Part shown: positions 1 through 4,347 of the stretch, piece by piece | How the letters are laid out: each line of letters starts with the position of its first letter | Position numbering within the stretch: position 1 is the first letter of the stretch | From: Candidatus Iainarchaeum sp. | Lineage (GTDB): Archaea; Iainarchaeota; Iainarchaeia; Iainarchaeales; GW2011-AR10 | Reading direction: 5' to 3' | Length of the DNA stretch: 5,575 nucleotides | NCBI GenBank assembly: GCA_016186855.1 | Contig: JACPKT010000108.1 | Location: forward strand, 1 to 5,575 | The notes under the pieces: model-generated | Told to the model about the DNA's origin: nothing | Database searches by the model: none | What the model saw: only the letters and a program-made list of their open reading frames with translations | Position numbers and translations under genes: made by a program

Positions 1-9
1 AAGAAGACG

Positions 10-46
10 TGCTGAAATTTTAGTTGGTTTTTTCTGCTGAAATTTT
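10..46. repeat. Short direct repeat around the sdaAA stop codon
   Basis: TGCTGAAATTTT occurs at 10-21 and again at 35-46, a 25-nt period. One copy lies in the last codons of sdaAA and the other spans its stop codon (20-22). It may record a small local duplication at the gene's 3' end; no function is apparent. Confidence 0.4.
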
Positions 47-895
47 TCTCAAGCGCTCTGTGATTTGTATTCCTGTCTGGGTGCGCGCAAGACCGCCCTT
101 TGATGTCTCGCGAAGCTCGGATGGGAGGCGCTGGCCTATTCTATACATTGCCACAACGACTTCTTCGAATGGAATTGCACTCTCAACGCCTGCAAGCGCC
201 ATCTGTGAGGCAGTGAAAGCGTTTGCAACGCCTATTGCATTCCTTTTAATGCAAGGAACCTCAACCAAGCCCGCAACAGGGTCACAGGCAAGCCCAAGCG
301 TGCTTTTGAGGGAAATGGAGCTTGCATTTATTGCCTGCTTTGGCGAGCCGCCCAAAAATTCAGTTATTGTTGCCGCAGCCATGCTTGCGGAGGCGCCGAT
401 TTCTGCCGCACAGCCCGCAACTGCAGCTGCAAAGGTTGCCTTGTGCGCAATGAAAAGCCCGACACCTGACGCGGTCAAAAAACCGTTCACTAATTTTTGC
501 TCATCAGAGTCCACTTCCTCGTTTAGCGCAAACAGAACTCCCGGCATTATTCCACAACTACCGGCAGTCGGCGCCGCAACAATCACGCCCATTGCTGCAT
601 TCACTTCTGCAACCGCGAGAGAATATGCAATCGCCTTGTCGAGCACTGGGCCAAGAATTTTTCTGCTTTTAGGAAAATTGAAAAACTTGTGCGCGTTTCC
701 GGAAACCATTCCGCTTTTCGTTACCACCGGCTGCAAAACTCCTTGCCTTGCAGCATCCCTCATTACATTCAACCGGTTTTTTATTTCTGCCACAATTTCT
801 TTCTCGCTCTTTTTGTGGTTTTCAACTTCATATTCAAGCGTTAATTCATAAATTGGCCTATTTTGTGCAACTGCCTGTGTTAAAATTTCAGTCAA
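20..895 (-). CDS. sdaAA: L-serine dehydratase, iron-sulfur type, alpha subunit
   Basis: This is the catalytic, cluster-carrying subunit of the cytosolic [4Fe-4S] L-serine dehydratase, which converts L-serine to pyruvate and ammonia. The 291-residue product is full length for a separate alpha subunit. Visible signatures are AAPTAGSCGIMPG (about 107-119), a glycine/alanine-rich core, and DPVAGLVEVPCIKRNAIG (205-222), the family hallmark. Cysteines 162, 204 and 215 are spaced 42 and 11 residues apart, which matches the cluster-ligand spacing I recall for the Legionella enzyme; C114 is a fourth cysteine. The start is a TTG at 893-895 that overlaps the beta-subunit stop by 4 nt (TTGA), so translation is probably coupled. 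The next in-frame ATG lies about 45 residues in and would cut into the domain. It is the second gene of the sdaAB-sdaAA operon. Family assignment is very secure; the TTG start is an inference from the overlap. Confidence 0.95.
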   Translation of the reverse strand: MTEILTQAVAQNRPIYELTLEYEVENHKKSEKEIVAEIKNRLNVMRDAARQGVLQPVVTKSGMVSGNAHKFFNFPKSRKILGPVLDKAIAYSLAVAEVNAAMGVIVAAPTAGSCGIMPGVLFALNEEVDSDEQKLVNGFLTASGVGLFIAHKATFAAAVAGCAAEIGASASMAAATITEFLGGSPKQAINASSISLKSTLGLACDPVAGLVEVPCIKRNAIGVANAFTASQMALAGVESAIPFEEVVVAMYRIGQRLPSELRETSKGGLARTQTGIQITERLRKISAEKTN

Positions 896-1332
896 TCTTT
901 CACTTCTGCAATCTTTATCTCTGAAAACCTGATTATCCCGCCCCCAAGGCTCTCCCCAAAGCCAGCTACTATTTCGCCGGAATACTTTTCAATTATTATC
1001 AGCGCGGAATTGGGGTGCTTTGAAGGGTCATGGTCTTTTTCAATTTCTATTGTCATTCCATTGGTCCATGCCCGATCATGGGAAAACTTTATTTCGTGCG
1101 AAAAAGTGTCAAGCCCAAGCAAGCCCGCAACAATTGCCAGATTGGTTCCATGGCCTTCGCCTGTGTCAGCAAAAGAATTGTACAAAACAATCTGCGCTTT
1201 CCTTATTCCCTCACCTGCAAGCGCTTTTACCTTTGAGCCAATCTTTACCGCGCCAGCCGTGTGCGAACTGCTTGGCCCAACCATTACCGGCCCCATTATG
1301 TCAAAAATGCTGTACTTTGAAGAATCTGCCAT
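892..1332 (-). CDS. sdaAB: L-serine dehydratase, iron-sulfur type, beta subunit (no ACT domain)
   Basis: This is the partner subunit of the two-chain iron-sulfur L-serine dehydratase. The sequence opens with FDIMGPVMVGPSSSHTAGAV (residues 10-29), the SSSHT signature of the family, and continues with FADTGEGHGT and a closing GESLGGGIIRFSEI segment. The product is 146 residues, whereas Bacillus-type beta subunits are about 220 because they end in an ACT domain. Here the chain stops just after the GGG..I.EI strand that normally leads into the ACT domain, so the enzyme probably lacks that regulatory module. The ATG at 1330-1332 has no Shine-Dalgarno sequence but sits about 27 nt downstream of a TATA-like element, which suggests a leaderless mRNA. 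It is the first gene of the operon with sdaAA and diverges from the RHH/MazF pair. Confidence 0.93.
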   Translation of the reverse strand: MADSSKYSIFDIMGPVMVGPSSSHTAGAVKIGSKVKALAGEGIRKAQIVLYNSFADTGEGHGTNLAIVAGLLGLDTFSHEIKFSHDRAWTNGMTIEIEKDHDPSKHPNSALIIIEKYSGEIVAGFGESLGGGIIRFSEIKIAEVKD

Positions 1333-1353
1333 TAAAAATAAAATAAAAAAAAC

Positions 1354-1363
1354 TAAATTTAAA
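1354..1363 (-). promoter_or_regulatory. TATA-like box of the sdaAB-sdaAA operon
   Basis: Read on the minus strand, TTTAAATTTA is centred about 27 nt before the sdaAB ATG. That is the usual archaeal TATA-to-transcription-start distance, so the transcript would begin at or next to the start codon. The T-rich stretch between them contains no ribosome-binding site, which agrees with leaderless initiation. No transcription start was measured. Confidence 0.5.
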
Positions 1364-1406
1364 GGAATGCAGAATAAAAGTAGAAACTGGTTGTGTAAGC
1401 CAATGC

Positions 1407-1427
1407 TTAAATAATTTACTTATTTAA
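1407..1427 (+). promoter_or_regulatory. Inverted repeat in the promoter of the RHH/MazF module
   Basis: The arms TTAAATAA (1407-1414) and TTATTTAA (1420-1427) are perfect complements around a 5-nt spacer. TATTTAA then recurs directly at 1430-1436. The repeat includes the only TATA-like elements ahead of the antitoxin gene, so a repressor bound here would block transcription, as expected for autoregulation by a ribbon-helix-helix antitoxin. All arm bases are A or T, so a chance match in this AT-rich spacer is possible. Confidence 0.4.
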
Positions 1428-1454
1428 AATATTTAAGGTGATTATGTGGGAAAC

Positions 1455-1649
1455 ATGACCCTTTCAATTCCTGACCGTGAACACAAAATAATGAAAAAGC
1501 ACAAAGAAATTAAGTGGACAGAAATTGCAAGAAGCGCAATAATTAGAAAAATCAAGGAAGTGGAATCAAACAAAGAGCCATTAAGGCAGTATTCTTTAAA
1601 GAGGCTTGCAGAGGAAGGCGATGATGCAGAAGACTTATTTGAGTTTTGA
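1455..1649 (+). CDS. Ribbon-helix-helix type antitoxin
   Basis: This is the probable antitoxin of a type II toxin-antitoxin pair, which would bind DNA as a dimer and neutralise the MazF-like toxin encoded next. From the ATG at 1455 the product has 64 residues: a short strand TLSIP (2-6), a first helix (about 7-15), then a helix beginning WTEIARSAI (21-29), the pattern of archaeal VapB/CopG-like ribbon-helix-helix antitoxins. The tail is acidic (EEGDDAEDLFEF) and is the likely toxin-binding part. The start is uncertain. A GGTGAT ribosome-binding site at 1437-1442 lies 12 nt before the ATG but only 3 nt before an in-frame GTG at 1446, which would add three residues. The 3' end overlaps the toxin gene by 26-29 nt, and the toxin's ribosome-binding site lies inside this gene. 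A promoter inverted repeat suggests autoregulation. Confidence 0.78.
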   Translation: MTLSIPDREHKIMKKHKEIKWTEIARSAIIRKIKEVESNKEPLRQYSLKRLAEEGDDAEDLFEF

Positions 1650-1980
1650 GCAAGGCGACATTGTTGTTGCAGACCTTGCTTTTTCCACCCAATTTGAAAT
1701 CAAGAGAAGGCCAGTGCTAGTTATAAGCAACAGCGAATTCAACAAAACCTCGCAAGACGTCATCGTCCTAAAAATTACTTCTGTCCAAAAAAATGATGAG
1801 TTCAGTGTTTTGCTGACAAACAGCGACCTTTATGCCGGCAAGCTCAAAAAAAACAGCCGCATTTCAGCAGTTTTTTTTGCAACAATTCAAAAAACTCTCT
1901 TAAACCCGCCGATTGCAAAAATTAATGAAAAAAAACTCGTGGAAGTAAAGAAAAAAATCAAAAATTTGTTTGGTGTTTAG
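1624..1980 (+). CDS. MazF/PemK-family toxin (mRNA endoribonuclease)
   Basis: This is the probable toxin of the pair, an SH3-like-barrel endoribonuclease that cleaves RNA and is held inactive by the upstream antitoxin. The 118-residue product has the family landmarks in order: QGDIVVADLAF (10-20), KRRPVLVISNSEFN (27-40), IVLKITS (47-53) and KNSRISAVFFATIQKTL (76-92). R29 and T52 fall where the catalytic arginine and threonine lie in MazF, judged by eye. Adjacent ATGs at 1621 and 1624 compete as starts. I prefer 1624 because GAGGAAGG (1611-1618) then has better spacing; choosing 1621 would add one methionine. A TTG at 1606 is less likely. The gene overlaps the antitoxin by 26 nt, and its TAG overlaps the stop of the convergent metallopeptidase gene by 4 nt. 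The family call is strong; that it is active as a toxin is inferred. Confidence 0.85.
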   Translation: MQKTYLSFEQGDIVVADLAFSTQFEIKRRPVLVISNSEFNKTSQDVIVLKITSVQKNDEFSVLLTNSDLYAGKLKKNSRISAVFFATIQKTLLNPPIAKINEKKLVEVKKKIKNLFGV

Positions 1981-2366
1981 AGAATTTTTGTTTGAGTGCT
2001 GACAAGGCTGATTTTTTTAAACGCTTCTTCAACTGTCTTGTGGTTCACAAAGCGCCGATGGCTTCGAAAGCCGCCGCCAAAGCTTTTTGGAATGTGCAGC
2101 AGTTCGTGGATAATGGTTTTTACCTGCTCTTCTTCTGGCTGTTTATCAAAGCGCTCTGAAAGCAACTCGATGGTATAAAAGGGGGCCTGGCGCATTCCTG
2201 CCTGCATCACTTTCCCGATTGTGTGAATGCGCGCAATTGTGCGCCGCGACTTTGAGCCAGAACTTTTAATCACTGAAACGCGGTCAAGGTCAACATGGGA
2301 TAGAGAGAGCTTTTGAGCAATCTCTTTTGCGCGCAAAGTCCAAAAATCTGAAAAAAAGTATTTCAT
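1977..2366 (-). CDS. Putative small zinc metallopeptidase (HELLHIPKSFGGGF motif)
   Basis: This 129-residue soluble protein carries HELLH at residues 87-91, a canonical HExxH zinc-binding and catalytic motif, followed by IPKSFGGGFRSH. H103 is the likely third zinc ligand. The overall form, about 130 residues with one late HExxH and a glycine-rich linker to a further histidine, resembles the putative phage/archaeal metallopeptidase family (PhageMetallopep-like). The family's substrate is not known to me. I start it at the ATG at 2364-2366 because that codon forms an ATGA overlap with the stop of the upstream thioredoxin-fold gene. An in-frame GTG at 2378 would add four residues. The lysine/arginine-rich stretch SSGSKSRRTIARIH (35-48) may contact nucleic acid, but that is speculative. 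It is probably the second gene of a two-gene unit with the redoxin. No signal peptide or membrane segment is visible. Confidence 0.75.
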   Translation of the reverse strand: MKYFFSDFWTLRAKEIAQKLSLSHVDLDRVSVIKSSGSKSRRTIARIHTIGKVMQAGMRQAPFYTIELLSERFDKQPEEEQVKTIIHELLHIPKSFGGGFRSHRRFVNHKTVEEAFKKISLVSTQTKIL

Positions 2367-2917
2367 AAATTTTTCCACTTAATCGAGCACCCTATTGCGG
2401 ACGCTTCTTGCACGGAAACTTTTTTTTCTTCAATGGCTGCAGCTATGGCGTTTTCAAGGTCTTTTGAAGTGACTGCTTTTTCGTTCTGCCAGTTGTCGTC
2501 CACGCGCCCGCGATACACCAGTTTGCGATTCTTGTCAAACACAAAACAGTCTGGCGTTACCTGCGCACCAAACACGCGCGCAACTTCTTGGCTTTCATCT
2601 CGAAGGTATGGAAAATTGAATCTTTTCTCTTTTGCCCGCTCAACCATTTTTGGAAAACTGTCGTCAGGATAATTCACTGCGTCGTTTGAATTGATTGCAA
2701 CCACCTGCGCTCCGCTGGCGGAGAATTTTTTCTGGATTGCCTTTATCCTTTCCTGATACGCCTGCGCGTAAGGGCAGTGATTGCAGGTAAAAATTATTGC
2801 AAGAACATTTTTTCCTTCAAAACTTTTTGGCGAATAGTTTCTGCCGTCCACTGAAGGCAGGTCAAAAAATGGCAGGTTAGAACCAATTGCAATGCCTTTT
2901 CCTTTTTCTGCCAACAC
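2363..2917 (-). CDS. Thioredoxin-fold (peroxiredoxin-like/TlpA-type) protein
   Basis: This 184-residue thioredoxin-fold protein belongs to the AhpC/TSA-related peroxiredoxin-like 1 group. Landmarks are G12-L20 (GSNLPFFDL), the redox motif FTCNHCPYAQAY with C45 and C48, AINSND, YLRDESQEVARVFGAQVTPDCFVFD containing the cis-proline-type TP, YRGRVDDNW, and the terminal GCSIKWK with C177, which is typical of this subfamily. It probably acts as a cytosolic thiol-disulfide oxidoreductase; the physiological substrate is unknown for the family. No signal peptide is visible, unlike exported TlpA proteins. It starts with GTG at 2915-2917, preceded by GGTGG with a 4-nt spacer, and an in-frame stop lies just upstream; the next codon is TTG. 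Its TGA overlaps the ATG of the metallopeptidase gene, so the two are probably translated together. It diverges from the zinc-ribbon gene. Confidence 0.9.
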   Translation of the reverse strand: MLAEKGKGIAIGSNLPFFDLPSVDGRNYSPKSFEGKNVLAIIFTCNHCPYAQAYQERIKAIQKKFSASGAQVVAINSNDAVNYPDDSFPKMVERAKEKRFNFPYLRDESQEVARVFGAQVTPDCFVFDKNRKLVYRGRVDDNWQNEKAVTSKDLENAIAAAIEEKKVSVQEASAIGCSIKWKNL

Positions 2918-2948
2918 AAAACCACCAACATATTAACAAAAAGAAACC

Positions 2949-2959
2949 TTTTAATATTT
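2949..2959 (-). promoter_or_regulatory. Possible TATA-like element of the redoxin-metallopeptidase unit
   Basis: The minus strand reads AAATATTAAAA, centred about 37 nt before the GTG start. A transcript starting some 25 nt downstream would have a leader of about 10 nt containing the GGTGG ribosome-binding site. The match to an archaeal TATA box is only fair. Confidence 0.3.
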
Positions 2960-2984
2960 GCAGTGGAAACCTACCTAAAAAAAC

Positions 2985-2992
2985 TTTAAAAA
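2985..2992 (+). promoter_or_regulatory. TATA-like box of the zinc-ribbon gene
   Basis: TTTAAAAA, preceded by an A-rich stretch that could serve as a BRE, is centred about 26 nt before the ATG at 3015. No Shine-Dalgarno sequence is present (the bases before the ATG read AATTTACTTC), so leaderless initiation is likely. This spacing supports the reality of the short gene. Confidence 0.45.
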
Positions 2993-3014
2993 ACAAAAAA
3001 GCTGAATTTACTTC

Positions 3015-3155
3015 ATGCAGCAAAAAACACTGGAATTCAATCCACTGGACGATTTCGTTTACTGCCCTTCGTGCGGCTTTAAGCTCTTTGAATTGCACGC
3101 AAAAACAGTGTGCAACCGGTGCGGCTACAAAAAAGGCTGCTGTGATTTGATGTAA
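3015..3155 (+). CDS. Zinc-ribbon microprotein (46 residues)
   Basis: This short gene encodes a 46-residue protein with two zinc knuckles: YCPSCGFKLFE (C17, C20) and VCNRCGY (C33, C36). That is the classic CPxCG...CxxCG zinc ribbon with a 12-residue spacer. It ends in GCCDLM, adding two vicinal cysteines (C42, C43). Similar tiny zinc-ribbon proteins ending in CC plus an acidic residue occur widely in prokaryotes, but I know of no defined function. The regular cysteine pattern, the ATG start and a TATA-like element 26 nt upstream all argue for a real gene despite its size. It is flanked by a divergent redoxin gene and a convergent unknown gene. It could bind nucleic acid or protein, or act as a small metal or redox partner; none of these is shown by the sequence. 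Confidence 0.8.
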   Translation: MQQKTLEFNPLDDFVYCPSCGFKLFELHAKTVCNRCGYKKGCCDLM

Positions 3156-3210
3156 AGAGAATCGAAAGAATTTAGCGGATTGATTTGGCTTAATTTGACG
3201 TTTAATTGGC

Positions 3211-3582
3211 CTATAACAGTTTTATCTCGCACTTTGGCGGCTCAACCAGTTTCATTGAACCATCGTAAGTGAAAGTTAGGCCAAGAACCCCGATTTTTTC
3301 ACCGGTGGTGCTTTCAATGATGCTTATTTCCCCGCTTTTGGTTTTTTCACCAGCTTGCACAAAAACCTCTTTGCCCCATAAAATGCTGTTTGGAAAAACG
3401 CCCCTGTTTTTTCCCTTGTAATCCAAATGAAGGCCAAATTCGGCAAAAACTTCAATGATTCTGCGCTCAGTGGAGGGAAAAAAATAAACGTACTCGAGGC
3501 TGCCCACCCCTGCTTCTTCAAACGCTCTTGAAAATGCCTTGTTTAATCTGCTTGAAATTATCACAAAGTCCGGTTTCACCAC
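3211..3582 (-). CDS. Conserved-looking hypothetical protein, unrecognised
   Basis: I do not recognise this 123-residue protein. The N-terminal half looks mixed alpha/beta: FVIISSRLNKAFSRAFEEAG, then LEYVYFFPSTERRIIEVFAEFGLHLDY. The C-terminal half (about 62-123) is rich in short beta strands separated by glycine or lysine turns, with VFVQAGEKTKSGEISIIES and GVLGLTFTYDG, and a late PPKCEIKLL. There is one cysteine, no signal peptide and no membrane segment. Two adjacent GTG codons (3580-3582 and 3577-3579) follow an in-frame stop. The ribosome-binding-like GTGAT at 3585-3589 fits the second GTG better, with 5 nt spacing, which would give 122 residues. A TATA-like element lies at 3621-3630. Codon use resembles the neighbouring genes, and the reading frame is clean, so I regard it as real. 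It appears to be transcribed alone. Confidence 0.68.
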   Translation of the reverse strand: MVKPDFVIISSRLNKAFSRAFEEAGVGSLEYVYFFPSTERRIIEVFAEFGLHLDYKGKNRGVFPNSILWGKEVFVQAGEKTKSGEISIIESTTGEKIGVLGLTFTYDGSMKLVEPPKCEIKLL

Positions 3583-3620
3583 AAATCACTTTCATTTTTT
3601 CCTACAAATCTATTTTTGTT

Positions 3621-3630
3621 GTATAAAAAT
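3621..3630 (-). promoter_or_regulatory. TATA-like box of the unrecognised 123-residue gene
   Basis: The minus strand reads ATTTTTATAC about 43 nt before the GTG start. A start site about 25 nt downstream would leave a leader of roughly 18 nt containing the GTGAT ribosome-binding site. The site lies just outside the end of the membrane-protein gene. Confidence 0.35.
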
Positions 3631-3634
3631 CATT

Positions 3635-3853
3635 TTAACCACCAAACGATACCGAGCTACCAAACAAATAGCCAAGAATTGAGAAAATGATAAAAAAAGC
3701 TCCAGTGAGTAACATGCCATTAATCAGCGGATCGCTTAAGATTTGAACAAGTACTCCTGCATTATTAGATAGTATTCCAATAACCAATCCAAAACCACCC
3801 CAAATTCCAGCACTCACTATTTTCTGCCTAGTTGGAGTAATATAAGTATACAA
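3635..3853 (-). CDS. Small two-helix membrane protein, unrecognised
   Basis: The 72-residue product (84 if started further upstream) has two hydrophobic segments: IVSAGIWGGFGLVIGIL (about 12-28) and a second from about 43 to 64 (PLINGMLLTGAFFIIFSILGYLF). The short N-terminus TPTRQK carries two basic residues before helix 1. A small integral membrane protein is the only safe description. The start is unresolved. A TTG at 3889 would overlap the upstream DUF59 gene by 17 nt. A clear AGGTGA ribosome-binding site at 3867-3872 lies 13 nt before the TTG at 3853, the start used here; ATA or ATC codons sit closer. Codons such as ACT, GGT, TCT and AGT are frequent here and less favoured in neighbouring genes, which may mean a different origin. 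It follows the DUF59 gene by about 20 nt and may be cotranscribed. Confidence 0.6.
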   Translation of the reverse strand: MYTYITPTRQKIVSAGIWGGFGLVIGILSNNAGVLVQILSDPLINGMLLTGAFFIIFSILGYLFGSSVSFGG

Positions 3854-3872
3854 ACTGGTTATGATTTCACCT

Positions 3873-4172
3873 TTACATATATTCTGCAAACATTGCTTTT
3901 ATTTCTTCGCTGGCCATTTTAGGGCTCCAAGGAGGGTTAAAGGTCAAGTCAATTTTTACGTCCTTTACCCCTGCAACTTCAAGCACGTTTTTTTTCACAT
4001 TTGACAAAATCAGCGGCCCAGCAGGGCACATTGGAGAAGTGAAAGTCATTTTCACAAAAGCGTTCCCGTTTTCTTCCCTTATTTCGTAAACCAGCCCAAG
4101 GTCCACAATTGACAGGTTTAACTCCGGGTCAACAACCGCTTTAATGGATTCTTTTATTTTTTCCTCAAGCAT
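3873..4172 (-). CDS. MIP18/DUF59 family protein (SufT/PaaD-like, Fe-S assembly)
   Basis: This compact 99-residue protein is a stand-alone MIP18 (DUF59) domain. The hallmarks are VVDPELNLSIVDLGLVYEI (13-31), FTSPMCPAGP (44-53) with the conserved C49, and DLTFNPPWSPKMASEEIK (75-92). Stand-alone DUF59 proteins such as SufT, eukaryotic MIP18 and PaaD act in maturation or delivery of Fe-S clusters, and this one probably does the same in the cytosol. Length and motif order are typical of the family. The start is an ATG at 4170-4172; I see no good ribosome-binding site and no well-placed TATA box immediately before it. A possible upstream TATA on the minus strand (4249-4256) would give a leader of about 55 nt. 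The Fe-S serine dehydratase and the ferredoxin in this window are possible clients, but that is only an inference from proximity. Confidence 0.92.
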   Translation of the reverse strand: MLEEKIKESIKAVVDPELNLSIVDLGLVYEIREENGNAFVKMTFTSPMCPAGPLILSNVKKNVLEVAGVKDVKIDLTFNPPWSPKMASEEIKAMFAEYM

Positions 4173-4266
4173 AAAGGCTCTAAAAAAATTTCCTGCAAAA
4201 ACAAGTTAAAACTTAGCTAAAAACCCCATTCTACAATAAAAAAACACATTTAAATATTCTACAATA

Positions 4267-4280
4267 ATTTTGGCCAAAAT
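4267..4280. promoter_or_regulatory. Perfect 14-bp palindrome, candidate operator
   Basis: ATTTTGGCCAAAAT is a perfect palindrome with a GGCC centre in otherwise AT-rich intergenic DNA. It lies 10 nt upstream of the TATA-like box of the VapBC operon and between the two direct-repeat copies. A dimeric regulator such as the AbrB-type antitoxin encoded just downstream could bind here to control its own operon and perhaps the divergent DUF59 gene. The binding partner is inferred. Confidence 0.5.
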
Positions 4281-4289
4281 CACAACACA

Positions 4290-4297
4290 TTTAAATA
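4290..4297 (+). promoter_or_regulatory. vapB: TATA-like box of the VapBC operon
   Basis: TTTAAATA matches the archaeal TATA consensus. Transcription would start near 4319, giving a leader of about 29 nt that carries the GTGAT ribosome-binding site at 4338-4342, five bases before the vapB ATG. Confidence 0.5.
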
Positions 4298-4347
4298 TAA
4301 CTCAACATATAATTTTATTATATTAAATGTTTTATTTGTGATTGTTT

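Larger units (their letters stand above)
4228..4314. repeat. Direct-repeat block in the divergent DUF59/VapBC promoter region
   Basis: ATTCTACAATAA occurs exactly at 4228-4239 and 4256-4267. ACACATTTAAATAT occurs exactly at 4244-4257 and 4285-4298. Allowing small gaps, 4244-4271 and 4285-4315 are two copies of one longer unit, both running into AATTTT. Each copy contains a TTTAAATA core that could serve as a TATA box, one facing each gene or both in tandem. The block may be a duplicated promoter or an array of operator sites. Low sequence complexity makes some similarity expected, but the 14-nt exact match includes non-A/T bases. Confidence 0.55.

Noticed and set aside
24..851. Long open frame (275 codons) on the plus strand opposite sdaAA
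   Set aside because: It is an antisense shadow of the well-supported serine dehydratase alpha gene; its product is low-complexity in Ala/Ser/Pro with no recognisable domain.
1010..1414. Several overlapping plus-strand open frames opposite sdaAB
   Set aside because: All lie over the beta subunit with its clear SSSHT signature, and their translations look like out-of-frame sequence without motifs.
2877..3150. Open frames on both strands across 2877-3150 (73 and 87 codons)
   Set aside because: They run through the intergenic promoter region in other frames and conflict with the redoxin and zinc-ribbon genes; only the 46-codon zinc-ribbon frame has a coherent motif pattern.
4228..4298. CRISPR-like array
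   Set aside because: The repeats are only 12-14 nt, two copies each, AT-rich and irregularly spaced inside a promoter region; no cas gene is present.
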